Source of the DNA: a virus
Virus record (IMG/VR): IMGVR_UViG_3300030389_001291
Coordinates: 1-59,520 of that record
Direction: 5' to 3' (one strand)
DNA: 59,520 bases
Part shown: one piece after another, positions 40,545 through 49,715 of the stretch
How positions within the stretch are numbered: the stretch's first letter is position 1
Layout of the letters: each line of letters starts with the position of its first letter
Notes under the pieces: generated by a model
Seen by the model: the letters and a program-made list of their open reading frames with translations, nothing else
What the model was told of the DNA's origin: nothing
The model's database searches: none
Program-made: the position numbers and the translations under genes

Positions 40545-41240
40545 TTAAGCTACTTCACTCCAATCTGGAGTTTGTGAAGTAGAAACTTCTGAATAACTTG
40601 CTGTTTGTGTAGTTGATATATCTTGATAGTCTGGTATTTGTGTATCATTAATAATAGTCCAGATATTAACACCTTGTATTTGACCAGTACCAAATACTCC
40701 TGTTATATCAACAACTGATTTAGTTATTACTGTTTCATTACCTAGTGTTGTTGTACCTACTAAACCAGTAACTGATAATATATTAACACTTATTGTACTA
40801 ACTGTTCCTAATGAACTTGTAGCACTTAAACCTGTAAGAGATACAGTAGCTCCTGCAGAAACTGATTCATCACCAAGTGTTCCTACTGAAGCAGAACCAG
40901 ATACGCCTGTTACTGCAGCACCTGCTGTAATAGCATTACCAAGTGCTGATGTACCTGCTAATCCTGTTGTAGATGTATTTGCACTTGCTGCAACTGTTTC
41001 ACTACCTAAAGCTGATGTACCTACATTTCCTGTAACAGATATATTAGCTACACCAATAACAGTTTCGCTACCAAGTGCTGATGTTGCACTTACTCCAGTT
41101 ACACTAACTAAAGCTTTTGCTATTACTGTTTCGTTACCAAGTGCAGTAGTTCCTGAAACTCCAGTAACAACAACTGGTATAGGTTCACCCCAAGTAAGTT
41201 GTCCCCAGGTCCCTCGACCCCAACCAGTTATATTAGCCAT
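40545..41240 (-). CDS. Repetitive tail-associated protein
   Basis: 231 aa, built from about nine imperfect 17-19-residue repeats (VTGVSGTTALGNETV-type) after an N-terminal WGRGTWGQLTWGE, ending in repeats of STSQTPDWSEV. Likely an elongated beta fibre component. Degenerate DNA repeats underlie it. Confidence 0.75.
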   Translation of the reverse strand: MANITGWGRGTWGQLTWGEPIPVVVTGVSGTTALGNETVIAKALVSVTGVSATSALGSETVIGVANISVTGNVGTSALGSETVAASANTSTTGLAGTSALGNAITAGAAVTGVSGSASVGTLGDESVSAGATVSLTGLSATSSLGTVSTISVNILSVTGLVGTTTLGNETVITKSVVDITGVFGTGQIQGVNIWTIINDTQIPDYQDISTTQTASYSEVSTSQTPDWSEVA

Positions 41241-41246
41241 AGGCTA

Positions 41247-41678
41247 CTAAGCTATTCTTATAATAGCATTTGAAGCATCTGCTGTAGGAAACTGTATAGT
41301 AAAATCTCCTGCTGTTGATGTTTTATCGCCACCAAAAGCTAATACAGCAACTGCTGGGTCTCCTGAAGCACTATCATTAAATATTAAAGCTCCATTAGCA
41401 GTTATAGTAGCTGTACTAAATGTTAAATCTGCAAAGTCTGTTAAAGCAGTTGTGCCTGAAGTTGATGGGTCAACTCTAGTTAAAGTACCGCCTTTAGCTG
41501 AATAACCTGTACCACTAACTTCATTAGAAGTAGTATATGCAGTAGTAGAAGCATCTAATGATGCTGAACTTGTATATAGTGCTAATTGAAAAGTACTACC
41601 ACCACTATTTTTAAAATTATGTACACCTTCTAATAATTCTTTTTTAAATGAAGTACACATTGCTTGTGAAATTGCCAT
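41247..41678 (-). CDS. Beta-rich virion protein (143 aa)
   Basis: Residues MAISQAMCTSFKKELLEGVH then TFQLALYTSSASLDAST mark a family of small tail-linked proteins common in marine podoviruses and siphoviruses (from memory). Likely a tail or fibre-base part. Confidence 0.7.
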   Translation of the reverse strand: MAISQAMCTSFKKELLEGVHNFKNSGGSTFQLALYTSSASLDASTTAYTTSNEVSGTGYSAKGGTLTRVDPSTSGTTALTDFADLTFSTATITANGALIFNDSASGDPAVAVLAFGGDKTSTAGDFTIQFPTADASNAIIRIA

Positions 41679-41968
41679 TAAAGTCTCCTTATAATATCAG
41701 CCATATCTTTATGACCTTGTTTTTGTAATAATCCTGCTACAGTAGCTCTATCACTAGCTATAGCTTGTTTTAAATATAAAAGTACAACTTGTGTCATACT
41801 ATCTTTAAATGCTTGTGCTTGTGCTTTAACCATAGGGTCAGCATTATCACTAATAGATATTAGTCTATCTATAATTCTTTCAGTCCAATATTCAGGACTT
41901 AAACCTTTGTTATTAGTAGTTTTAACATTTATATCACCAACATTACTTGTTATATCTACACTAAACAT
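41678..41968 (-). CDS. Small helical virion-region protein (96 aa)
   Basis: A helical protein with YWTERIIDRLISISDNADP and a C-terminal KDMADIIRRL. Found between adaptor and tail genes, so perhaps a connector accessory. Single-base overlaps with both neighbours. Confidence 0.65.
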   Translation of the reverse strand: MFSVDITSNVGDINVKTTNNKGLSPEYWTERIIDRLISISDNADPMVKAQAQAFKDSMTQVVLLYLKQAIASDRATVAGLLQKQGHKDMADIIRRL

Positions 41969-42609
41969 TATGTTACCTGTTGTCTTACAGGACCAGTCCT
42001 ATAATTATCTTTAGTATTTTTACCTTCGGCAAATACTTTTAACCTTGCTATAGCTTCTTGAAACCTTTTATCATAGTTAGCCATAACATCAGCTTCTCCT
42101 TTCATAAAAGTATATGCTTCAACTAATGAGCCATATAATAAACAATCTGGTGCATTTGTACCTAAATAACTTGTACCATCACTACTTGTTGTAATAGATG
42201 TTGGTCTATATTCATAATGTAGTTCTGCTGTAAAATTTGCATTAGGTGTTGGTGCTACAATAAAACTATCTTCATCAAATCTAGCATAATATTTAGGAAC
42301 ACCAGTTGTAGAACTATTAGGATATGCTTCTCTTATAAAAGCTACATCTTTAAATAATAAATATTCGTAACCACTATTATCTACTGCTAATGAATGTGAA
42401 GATAAAAAGTCTGTAGGTGTTGATAAATACTGATTGCCAGATGTTAAAGTACCTGTAACATTTTTTCTAAATACTGGTAATGATACAAGTTTTTGTATTC
42501 TATCTTCTGTATTAACAATAAATTCATCTAAATTATTTACAAAAGTAGTTTCTGTATTATTAGTATAGTCTTGTATTGCTGTTTTTAATGTTGTAAATGT
42601 CCAAGCCAT
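41968..42609 (-). CDS. Head-tail adaptor protein
   Basis: 213 aa. An N-terminal helical WTFTTLKTAIQDYTNNTETTF and EFIVNTEDRIQKLVSLPVFR, then a beta part and a C-terminal helix. The layout matches the adaptor proteins that follow the portal in short-tailed marine phages. Confidence 0.78.
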   Translation of the reverse strand: MAWTFTTLKTAIQDYTNNTETTFVNNLDEFIVNTEDRIQKLVSLPVFRKNVTGTLTSGNQYLSTPTDFLSSHSLAVDNSGYEYLLFKDVAFIREAYPNSSTTGVPKYYARFDEDSFIVAPTPNANFTAELHYEYRPTSITTSSDGTSYLGTNAPDCLLYGSLVEAYTFMKGEADVMANYDKRFQEAIARLKVFAEGKNTKDNYRTGPVRQQVT

Positions 42610-42923
42610 TATTCTGTACTCACTTTAACTGTTCCTATTTTTGTTCTTAAAACTAAACCTGTACCTGCTACAGGGTCAAAACCATAATATTCAGTAGATG
42701 ATTTTTTACCTCTATCAGGTCTTGGATTATATAACGCTTGATTATCTGATGTATCTATCTCACCAATCTTTAATTGTGGATGGTCTATATCAAAACAATC
42801 ATCACAAACTCTTAATCCATTACGAATACCATCTTCTATTTCATATCTTAAATCTTTTAACTTATAGGTAAATCCACATCTATCACAATCACCTAAAGCT
42901 TTTTTTCCAACAGCGTAACTCAT
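42609..42923 (-). CDS. Zinc-ribbon protein (104 aa)
   Basis: Two Cys pairs, CDRCGFTY and CDDC separated by about 25 residues, form a likely zinc ribbon; the rest is polar. Proteins of this kind lie between adaptor genes in many marine phages. Role unknown, perhaps connector assembly. Confidence 0.75.
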   Translation of the reverse strand: MSYAVGKKALGDCDRCGFTYKLKDLRYEIEDGIRNGLRVCDDCFDIDHPQLKIGEIDTSDNQALYNPRPDRGKKSSTEYYGFDPVAGTGLVLRTKIGTVKVSTE

Positions 42924-43615
42924 CTATAAACATTCATATCAGGAACAAATTTTACAGGTGCTTTTTCTCTATCAGCATCACTAACATCATTCCAAAGTTC
43001 ATCATATCTTTGTTTAATTATACCTATTCTATTTTGTGCTTCAGGTATTTTATTAGCTAAATTAAAAGCTAAAGCATATGTAAGGCATGGTAAATATCTA
43101 CTAGGTACATCTGCATTATTACTTGCTACATTACCTGCATCTTCTATTCTTTGAATATAGTCATAAACTAAAGTATATGTTTCTGCAGAATCAGGTGTTG
43201 CCCATAGCACTATACTATTAGAACTTGTACCTTTATCTACAAAAAATTGTGTTGGTTTAGATTGTAATAATTTACTAGCTTGATGATTATATTCTGTTCT
43301 TGATATTCTATTTAATCTTTGGTCAAATTGATTATCTGTATCACCTGCATCAGTTCTTATAAAAGCATCTACAACTTCTAAAGCACTAGATTCTAAAGTA
43401 TATGTATTTGTACCAGCAGTTAGTGTTTGTGTAGCTTGTTCTATTTTCCAAAGATTTAAACCTTTATTTTGCCACTCTAAAAAAATAAGATTAAGAGCTC
43501 TTTTAGCTCCTTTATAATCATAACCAGAACGCATTTCACTACCACATATATCATAGGCTTCTTCCATAATATCGCCTAAATCTAATGTAAATGTTGTTGT
43601 TCCACTTGTTGCCAT
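42920..43615 (-). CDS. P22 gp4-like tail accessory/connector factor
   Basis: 231 aa. Helical N-terminus (IMEEAYDICGSEMRSGYDYK, then GAKRALNLIFLEWQNKGL), a beta middle (YTLVYDYIQRIEDAGN) and a C-terminal helix (RIGIIKQRYDELWND). The order matches P22 gp4-like connector proteins. ATGA overlap with the zinc-ribbon gene. Confidence 0.8.
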   Translation of the reverse strand: MATSGTTTFTLDLGDIMEEAYDICGSEMRSGYDYKGAKRALNLIFLEWQNKGLNLWKIEQATQTLTAGTNTYTLESSALEVVDAFIRTDAGDTDNQFDQRLNRISRTEYNHQASKLLQSKPTQFFVDKGTSSNSIVLWATPDSAETYTLVYDYIQRIEDAGNVASNNADVPSRYLPCLTYALAFNLANKIPEAQNRIGIIKQRYDELWNDVSDADREKAPVKFVPDMNVYR

Positions 43616-43902
43616 TATTTACCTTTCTTTTTTCTAATTGCTTCTTTACCTTTTTTAGCTATAGCTGCTTGTTTAGTTTTACCCGCAACTTTAGCTCTTT
43701 GTTCTAATACAGTTAATATTTGTATTTTACGAGCAAAAGGTTTATTTATTCTTTTAACTTTTGCTACAGTTGCTCTAGCATCTGCTGGAGTTTTAAATTT
43801 AATACTAACTGTATCTTTTGGATTTTCATCAGTATATAACCTACGACCTGAGCCTTTAGGTTTTTTACCTGTTCCTACTTTAGGGTCTCTACGCTTTCTC
43901 AA
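43615..43902 (-). CDS. Basic conserved protein (95 aa)
   Basis: A Lys/Arg-rich protein starting MRKRRDPKVGTGKKPKGSG and RRLYTDENPKDTV, a pattern recurrent in marine phage head regions. Likely nucleic-acid-binding or packaged with DNA. Confidence 0.7.
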   Translation of the reverse strand: MRKRRDPKVGTGKKPKGSGRRLYTDENPKDTVSIKFKTPADARATVAKVKRINKPFARKIQILTVLEQRAKVAGKTKQAAIAKKGKEAIRKKKGK

Positions 43903-44193
43903 TTAACACTTCCACCTTCTACGAGCTTGTCTAATTCTTGAATTAGGGTCGTTTCTAGTTTTAGCTGAACTGCGTTTAAGTTGTCCTAAAGACCTTGCAC
44001 AGTAAGACTTTCTGCGTTTTGCAGCCTTACTACCTTTTTTTACTTTACCTGTTACTGCTGTTTTTAACTTAGAACCAGGATTTAAACGCCTATAAGCTTT
44101 TACACCAGCTTTAGTCATACCAGCACCAGATTTAGTAGAACGAAAGTTCTTTTTATTTCTAGGAGGCATTTTAGCCTGTTTTCTCATAGGCAT
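43903..44193 (-). CDS. DUF6321-like basic protein
   Basis: 96 aa. GAGMTKAGVKAYRRLNPGSK, then LKTAVTGKVKKGSKAAKRRK and SYCARS are hallmarks of DUF6321. Very basic, maybe DNA-condensing in the virion. Confidence 0.78.
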   Translation of the reverse strand: MPMRKQAKMPPRNKKNFRSTKSGAGMTKAGVKAYRRLNPGSKLKTAVTGKVKKGSKAAKRRKSYCARSLGQLKRSSAKTRNDPNSRIRQARRRWKC

Positions 44194-44202
44194 AATTATA
44201 AG

Positions 44203-44598
44203 TTAAGACTTACCGCCTTTAGCATAGCTTTTAGTTTTCATGGTTCTTTTACCACCACGCATACCACCTTTAGTTTTCATGGTTCTTTTACCACCACGCA
44301 TACCACCTTTAGTTTTTATCATGCGTTTTGTGTTTTTACCACCTCGCATACCACCTTTGGTTTTCATGGTTCTTTTACCACCAGCCATACCACCTTTGGT
44401 TGTCATAGGTCTTTTACCCATTTCAACTTTTTTACCTGCAGCATAACCTTTGTTTTCTATAGGTTTGTCATTAGTCATTCTAGTATTCATACCCATACTA
44501 AACATTCTTTTGACATATTGTTTATTAGATTCAGCTCCGATTTCAGTTGTTTTTGGTCGTCTGCCTCCAGCCATACCACCTTTTGGTTTTATTTTCAT
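44203..44598 (-). CDS. Tandem-repeat basic protein (131 aa)
   Basis: Built of a 13-residue unit KTKGGMRGGKRTM repeated about four to five times, ending in AKGGKS. The DNA repeats are 39 bp and nearly identical between 44234 and 44400, so copy number is likely unstable. Extremely basic; perhaps a DNA-binding internal protein. Confidence 0.7.
   Translation of the reverse strand: MKIKPKGGMAGGRRPKTTEIGAESNKQYVKRMFSMGMNTRMTNDKPIENKGYAAGKKVEMGKRPMTTKGGMAGGKRTMKTKGGMRGGKNTKRMIKTKGGMRGGKRTMKTKGGMRGGKRTMKTKSYAKGGKS
44234..44400. repeat. 39-bp tandem repeats within the basic gene
   Basis: Units begin near 44234 and 44273 and continue with small insertions to about 44400. A 9-bp insertion in the middle gives one longer unit. 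They keep the reading frame. Confidence 0.8.
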
Positions 44599-44609
44599 AA
44601 TTAATTACC

Positions 44610-44915
44610 TTATTTAGATGCAGCTTTTTTAGGTCGCCCCTTTTTTTTAGCTGCGGGTTTTTTAGTTGTTTTCTTTTTTGGTTTTTTACCACCAACATAA
44701 GCTTCATTTACATCAGGAGTTGATGGGTCATCAGCTACATAATGACCTTTGTCATTTCTAGCTCTAACACCATTCATCTCATCACATTTGCGTTGTGCAT
44801 CTGCTAAATCTGGGTCTGGACCAAATATTGGTCTCCATATACCATCATCTGAAGATTCTAAAACTTTATATTGTGGTGGAAATTCACCTGTTTCTGATAT
44901 TATATAATTTGCCAT
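44610..44915 (-). CDS. Protein with histone H1-like lysine tail (101 aa)
   Basis: A folded N-terminal part (YKVLESSDDGIWRPIFGPDP, then DLADAQRKCDEMNG) and a C-terminal KKPKKKTTKKPAAKKKGRPK stretch, like histone H1 or AlgP tails. Suggests DNA compaction in the head. Confidence 0.68.
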   Translation of the reverse strand: MANYIISETGEFPPQYKVLESSDDGIWRPIFGPDPDLADAQRKCDEMNGVRARNDKGHYVADDPSTPDVNEAYVGGKKPKKKTTKKPAAKKKGRPKKAASK

Positions 44916-44927
44916 AATAAATCCTAA

Positions 44928-45335
44928 TTAATCAGAATATACTTTAACCATCTCTAAAACGATAGAATAAGTATCTCCTGAAGAGTGTCCTTTAGTAGTA
45001 AACAAAATATCTCCTGTTTTACCACTACCTGCATTATTTGGTAAACCACCAAAGTCTTTAAAGTCCATATGTCCATTACTACTTTCAGCAAGTTCCATTA
45101 AAAGAACATTACTTGTAGCGTCTAAAAATAATTGAACAGACATACCTACAATAGCATGGCTAATTCGCATTACTCTAACTTCAGAACAAGCTGTACCTGC
45201 TGAGTTAGAAGCCAAGGCAGATACATCTACCTTGGCTACTGCTGATTCTCCTGTGCCATCGCTGACATTGGTAAATTTCATAACGCAATTTCTTTCACCA
45301 TCTATTATGGTTTGTGTTGTTACTGCATCAGCCAT
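44928..45335 (-). CDS. Virion protein (135 aa), head-region family
   Basis: It starts MADAVTTQTIIDGERNCVMK followed by FTNVSDGTGES, and ends DTYSIVLEMVKVYSD, a pattern common for small structural proteins near the capsid gene in marine phages. Beta-rich; probably a decoration or head-completion protein. Leader AGGAGATAAATT-ATGGC like other virion genes. Confidence 0.75.
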   Translation of the reverse strand: MADAVTTQTIIDGERNCVMKFTNVSDGTGESAVAKVDVSALASNSAGTACSEVRVMRISHAIVGMSVQLFLDATSNVLLMELAESSNGHMDFKDFGGLPNNAGSGKTGDILFTTKGHSSGDTYSIVLEMVKVYSD

Positions 45336-45348
45336 AATTTATCTCCTA

Positions 45349-45855
45349 TTAAGCATCAGCAAATGGAGTTACTAAAGTGCCTGAACCTAAAATGATTCCT
45401 TCTACAGCGTATTTAGCACTACCCATTGCAGTTACCTTAATAATACTACCTGCTAATCCACCTTTAGTTGAGCCATTTAATGTAATAACATCATTAGATG
45501 CACCAGAAATAAATGTTTTACCTGTAGCATCATCAACTCCTGTATATAAACCACCTACAAATTTATCTGTACCATCTGTAAGTATATCCATATCAGTAGC
45601 TGCTGTTTCTACTACAAAAAAGAAAGATGCACCTAAATTATTTGTTTGATTTGGGTCTCCATCTTCACCTGGAGCTGTTGCTACTATGCTAGGTAAAGTA
45701 AACTTACCATCAGCATCATTACAAGTTAATATTTTTCCTGCGTGTGCTGCAACAGTAAGTGTAGTATCTGCTGTTAAGCTAACTACATTTGCATTACCTG
45801 CTGATATAAATCCTGCTAATGACTTAACTGGACCTGAAAATGTTGTTTTTGCCAT
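45349..45855 (-). CDS. Beta-rich virion protein (168 aa)
   Basis: Reads KTTFSGPVKSLAGFISAGNA and continues as Val/Thr/Gly-rich strands with DADGKFTLPSI. The first gene after the terminator behind the capsid gene, with a 131-nt gap and its own strong leader (GAGGAGAAAATT-ATGGC). Likely a head or tail surface protein. Confidence 0.7.
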   Translation of the reverse strand: MAKTTFSGPVKSLAGFISAGNANVVSLTADTTLTVAAHAGKILTCNDADGKFTLPSIVATAPGEDGDPNQTNNLGASFFFVVETAATDMDILTDGTDKFVGGLYTGVDDATGKTFISGASNDVITLNGSTKGGLAGSIIKVTAMGSAKYAVEGIILGSGTLVTPFADA

Positions 45856-45875
45856 AATTTTCTCCTCGAAAATAA

Positions 45876-45917
45876 GTTCTATCGTCTTGGCTTGTCTGCT
45901 AGGTCAGTCTATAGAAC
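45876..45917 (-). promoter_or_regulatory. Inverted repeat in the 5' untranslated region
   Basis: GTTCTAT (45876-45882) and ATAGAAC (45911-45917) enclose 28 nt, just upstream of the ribosome-binding site of the gene starting at 45855. It could be a leader hairpin or an RNA-processing site. No hammerhead core is present. Confidence 0.4.
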
Positions 45918-45950
45918 AATTAAAAATCCTAGATATTAATAATATAACAT

Positions 45951-45978
45951 AAAAAAAAGGGGAGCGTGTGCTCCCCTT
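45951..45978 (-). terminator. Rho-independent terminator after the major capsid gene
   Basis: On the minus strand AAGGGGAGC-ACAC-GCTCCCCTT followed by a run of T. It separates very high capsid expression from the genes below, so readthrough or a further promoter must feed the remaining late genes. Confidence 0.88.
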
Positions 45979-45986
45979 AACAGTTC

Positions 45987-46901
45987 TTACGAACTACCTG
46001 GTGAACCAAAGATACCTAGTGGGTCAGATACACCGAAAGAATATCTTTCTCTCGCTTTATATCTAACATTACCAGTATCGAAGTCTCCATCCATAGTAGT
46101 AGTCATAGGAGCTCTAACAAAATGCTTCATTCCATCTGGAACATCTGTTGTGATAAAGAAAGCATTTGTATCAGTTAAATAATGATTAACTGAATAACCT
46201 TCTGGTATCACACCATTAGTTTTTACTGCATTTATGTCATTGTCAGCAGTTCCTACTCTATAATCACTTTGTAACAATCTAGTTGCTACAAACTGTAAAT
46301 CACTAGGAATAATAAGCTTTCTAGCTTTTGCTGCAATTTTTAGACCTCTTTCATCAGTCCATTTGCCAATTTGAATGATTGCATCTTCTAAAGATGTTTC
46401 ATTTAAATCTGCACCTGTTGATGGTCTATTACTATTGGTACTGCCGTTTACAAGCGGATGAGCTGTGCTAAATAAAGCGACACCATCACCAGAAGAAAAA
46501 GTAGTTGAGAATCCATTATTTAATGGAAACGCTGCTTTTACTTGCTTTGTATAAGACATAGCTCTAGCTAATGCTTTAGTATATCTAGCTGATACTGATA
46601 CATAGAGGTTATCCTCCATAGCTTCTTCAGTAATACTAAATCCTAAACCAATAGTTTCGTGAGTATATCTTGCGACAAAAGATTCTTGTGCTGTATCGTA
46701 AACGATAGCAGAACCTTCATCTTTGACTGGAGCTGCTCCAAAACCAGATAACTTTAACTCTTCTTCGAAACTTCTTTCTGAGTTTTCAGTTACATAGATT
46801 TCTTCATGCTCGTTCTCATAACGATTATATTCTTCTCCGAATAATGCGTTAAGACCAGGTAAGAGTTGTTTTAACTCGTTAGCTCTTGAAATAGCTGCCA
46901 T
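45987..46901 (-). CDS. Major capsid protein
   Basis: 304 aa. SRANELKQLLPGLNALFG at the N-terminus, an acidic arm, then YTHETIGLGFSITEEAMEDN and a C-terminal YKARERYSFGVSDPLGIFGS, as in Mu gpT/HK97-fold capsid proteins of marine podoviruses. Upstream lie the decoration-like, scaffold, GroES-like and portal genes; a strong terminator follows. It has the AGGGAGATAAATT-ATGGC leader. Confidence 0.92.
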   Translation of the reverse strand: MAAISRANELKQLLPGLNALFGEEYNRYENEHEEIYVTENSERSFEEELKLSGFGAAPVKDEGSAIVYDTAQESFVARYTHETIGLGFSITEEAMEDNLYVSVSARYTKALARAMSYTKQVKAAFPLNNGFSTTFSSGDGVALFSTAHPLVNGSTNSNRPSTGADLNETSLEDAIIQIGKWTDERGLKIAAKARKLIIPSDLQFVATRLLQSDYRVGTADNDINAVKTNGVIPEGYSVNHYLTDTNAFFITTDVPDGMKHFVRAPMTTTMDGDFDTGNVRYKARERYSFGVSDPLGIFGSPGSS

Positions 46902-46913
46902 AATTTATCTCCC

Positions 46914-47501
46914 TTAACCTATACCTGTTGTATTTAACAACTGGTGTCCGACATTAAACATTACTAATACATCTGTGAAAGAATCACCAACTGCACTATC
47001 TGGTCCATCAACAAAGTCAACGATTTTTAAAGGTAGTGTGTTAGTGGTTGCTACAGTAGATATATCAACCGAATTTTTGCTAGTACCTATCGATGTACTT
47101 CCTGCAGTTTGCACAACAGCACAGTTCTTACCAAGGTCATCTTGGTCGGCTGCACCATCACATTGCATTTGCATAAGTATAAATGGGTCAGTAGCAACAT
47201 AAGCTACAATATCATCTGCAGCAGTTGATGCTGGATAATATTGATTTGGCGTAAATTGGTTTGTATTTGGGTCTGTGTAAGCACAACCAAGGAACACACC
47301 AATAGGTGTTAAAGCTGTTGTACCAGTATCTTTTTGGATAGTGGTATTAGGGTTATCATCACCCCACTTTACGAAATCGCCATAAAATATGGATGTACCA
47401 TACGCATTTTTAATTTTGTAATGTGTAACTTTTCCTTGATAGGGACTTCCAACTACAGTACCAACTGGTCTGGCTCCATGTGGAGCTGCACTTGATGCCA
47501 T
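46914..47501 (-). CDS. Capsid-associated protein (decoration type)
   Basis: 195 aa, beta-rich, starting ASSAAPHGARPVGTVVGSPY then HYKIKNAYGTSIFYGDFV. Always beside the capsid gene in similar marine phages; probably a head decoration or stabilising protein. AGGAGAAAATT-ATGGC leader. Confidence 0.75.
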   Translation of the reverse strand: MASSAAPHGARPVGTVVGSPYQGKVTHYKIKNAYGTSIFYGDFVKWGDDNPNTTIQKDTGTTALTPIGVFLGCAYTDPNTNQFTPNQYYPASTAADDIVAYVATDPFILMQMQCDGAADQDDLGKNCAVVQTAGSTSIGTSKNSVDISTVATTNTLPLKIVDFVDGPDSAVGDSFTDVLVMFNVGHQLLNTTGIG

Positions 47502-47539
47502 AATTTTCTCCTAAAAAAAAATATTAATATATCAAGATA

Positions 47540-48043
47540 CTATGAATCTTTACCAAATGTTGTTCGTGATTTTCTTTCAAAAACTTGTTTGGTAGCCATT
47601 CTTGAATCTTGGTCCTTAAAATAAGTGTTATCGACAGATTCCATTTGAGATTGTGCTAATTCCGAAAAATATTCATCTCTAGCTTTCGCTTTTTCTTCTG
47701 GCATCTTACATAACAGTTGTCCACCAATTTCAACATTACCTTTCTTTGACCATTCAGAATTGTGGTCCATCATATGAATTTGAAGTTCTGGGTGGTCCTC
47801 TAATCTACAAGGTTGCCATCCTTCCCTCAATTTTCTTGATACATTAGGATTATCAGTTTGACCTAAAAGGCTAGTTCTAATATACCTAAAGACCCATCCT
47901 TCTTGTGGTGTTGGATTTGGTAAGTTTGATGGATTTTCCCAACTTTGTACTCGTTGAGCAGCCTCTCGGCTTTCTATTTCCCTAGGGGTACGCTCTACTG
48001 ACTCTTCAGTATTTTCAAGTTCTTTATTATCTTGTTCAGACAT
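47540..48043 (-). CDS. Conserved head-region protein (167 aa)
   Basis: An acidic N-terminus, then PQEGWVFRYIRTSLLGQ and GGQLLCKMPEEKAKARDEYF. A conserved phage pattern placed between scaffold and capsid genes. Function not established; likely head assembly. Confidence 0.7.
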   Translation of the reverse strand: MSEQDNKELENTEESVERTPREIESREAAQRVQSWENPSNLPNPTPQEGWVFRYIRTSLLGQTDNPNVSRKLREGWQPCRLEDHPELQIHMMDHNSEWSKKGNVEIGGQLLCKMPEEKAKARDEYFSELAQSQMESVDNTYFKDQDSRMATKQVFERKSRTTFGKDS

Positions 48044-48044
48044 T

Positions 48045-49082
48045 TTAAGACTCCTTTAATAATTGATTTGCATACTGCTCAGGCGTTATATTAAGTCGCT
48101 TTGCGAGAGCAACTTGGCTTTGAGTCAGATGTATTTTGCGAGGAGGTTTACCGCTATTCCTCGTTGCGGGTGCTACAGGATTTACTACCTGCTTTCTAGG
48201 TGTTTCTACAACTGGTTCTGCTTCCGCAGTTTGTTGTGTAACACCAAAGAAATTTGGAAATTGTTTTCTCATACCTGCATCAACTTCAGAATAATATTTC
48301 TGACTATCTTTTGCAGGGTCGATACCATTAGCTTGTAAAGATTGGTCTATATACATAGCATATGATGTCATTTCTTTGTGTATTGGTTCAGTACCCATAA
48401 ACCATGGATTTTTTTGCGACCAAGCATCCATATCTGGGTCTAAAGGTTGTGGTTGTGATTGTACTTGTGGTTGCACAGGTTGTTGCTTTACAAAATTAGA
48501 TGCAACATTTTGTTGTAGCTGTTCTGCATAATTAGCTGATTGTTGTTCTGCTAATGTAGCATTTGCTATTTCAGCTTGTGCTTCTGCCATTGCATCAGCA
48601 TTTCCATCTTCATAAGCTTTTTTATATTTTTCTTGTGCGTTATGTTTTGCCCATTGTGCATTATGTAATGCTTGTTGATTTAATACATCTCCACCTTGGT
48701 CAACTATATTTTGTAATTTTTTATTTTCACTAATTAAAGTTTTTAATACTCTAGTAGCTTCTTGTGATTCTCTTAAAGCAGCTTCTTTAGCTCTTCTTTC
48801 TTCGTGATATTCATATTTTATTTTATTAATTCTATCACCAGCAGCTTTACTATAATCTGCTATTTCTTTATCTAAAGTTTCATCATCAACAGGTTGTTCT
48901 TTAGTTTCAACTTTAGGTGCTCTTCTATCTTCTTCAGGTCTTTCATCAATAACTTCTACTTCAATATCTTTTGGAGAAGAAGTATTAATTTCACTTGCTA
49001 CACCAAAAAATTTATCTTCTGATGTTTGTTCTGATACAGGTTCTGCGTTTGTATCTATTACTTGTTCTATACTTTCACTCAT
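48045..49082 (-). CDS. Scaffolding protein
   Basis: 345 aa, acidic and helical, with a long coiled-coil centre (about 95-200), Gln/Pro-rich linker and a basic C-terminal helix (PPRKIHLTQSQVALAKRLNI) that probably binds capsid. Position just upstream of the capsid gene is the classic scaffold place. Confidence 0.8.
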   Translation of the reverse strand: MSESIEQVIDTNAEPVSEQTSEDKFFGVASEINTSSPKDIEVEVIDERPEEDRRAPKVETKEQPVDDETLDKEIADYSKAAGDRINKIKYEYHEERRAKEAALRESQEATRVLKTLISENKKLQNIVDQGGDVLNQQALHNAQWAKHNAQEKYKKAYEDGNADAMAEAQAEIANATLAEQQSANYAEQLQQNVASNFVKQQPVQPQVQSQPQPLDPDMDAWSQKNPWFMGTEPIHKEMTSYAMYIDQSLQANGIDPAKDSQKYYSEVDAGMRKQFPNFFGVTQQTAEAEPVVETPRKQVVNPVAPATRNSGKPPRKIHLTQSQVALAKRLNITPEQYANQLLKES

Positions 49083-49483
49083 GCTCTAACTACTCCTGTT
49101 GGGTCATCGACTACTGCTTCCACAGTATCATCGTTAATTAAACGAAACTCTTTACCATACATTTTCATTCTAGTACCTGAATAAGCTCTAAATATTACCC
49201 AATCACCTTCTTTACACCAAGGTCCAGTTGGAAATCTTTTTTTATCAACATATGCTTCTTTACCTAATTTTAAAACATAACCACAAATATTTGATGTTTC
49301 TTCATCAACTCTAGTCTGACTAGCTTTTATAATGCCACCATCTGTAGTTTCTTTAGCTTCAGGCATAGCAATAAGTATTTTCCATCCTTTAGGCATTGGT
49401 AGTTGGCTTTTAACCTCAGCAGTAGGCTCAGGTTTTTTAACGCTTTCTGGTTTTGGGATATTTACTTTTTTATCTTTATCCAT
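49079..49483 (-). CDS. GroES-like co-chaperonin
   Basis: About 134 aa from the ATG at 49483 (a GTG at 49492 is possible). After a charged N-terminal extension comes the cpn10 fold: LPMPKGWKILIAMPEAKETT, DGGIIKASQTRVDEE (mobile loop area), then VEAVVDD near the end. Phage T4 gp31 replaces GroES to fold capsid protein, so this may pair with host GroEL for capsid folding. Overlaps the scaffold gene by 4 nt. Confidence 0.78.
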   Translation of the reverse strand: MDKDKKVNIPKPESVKKPEPTAEVKSQLPMPKGWKILIAMPEAKETTDGGIIKASQTRVDEETSNICGYVLKLGKEAYVDKKRFPTGPWCKEGDWVIFRAYSGTRMKMYGKEFRLINDDTVEAVVDDPTGVVRA

Positions 49484-49511
49484 ATTTTGCACGACATAAG
49501 GTGTCGAGTTC

Positions 49512-49715
49512 CTATTCTTTTAAGTGTTGTTCTTTCCAATCAAGAACTTCACGCTCCGCAAGAGCTAATCCTTCTATAACTCCTGTCAATTTTTTATATT
49601 CAGAAAAGTCTTTACAACTTCCTGTTGAGATATGGTCTGAACATTCATGCATCATATCTCTTAATTTTTTAATTAAAAAGGTAGATAGTGATTGCTCATT
49701 AATATCATTACTCAT
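49512..49715 (-). CDS. Small helical protein between portal and GroES-like genes
   Basis: 67 aa, helical, with a C-terminal KLTGVIEGLALAEREVLDWK pattern common in phage morphogenesis operons. Overlaps the portal gene by 8 nt. Function unknown. Confidence 0.7.
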   Translation of the reverse strand: MSNDINEQSLSTFLIKKLRDMMHECSDHISTGSCKDFSEYKKLTGVIEGLALAEREVLDWKEQHLKE

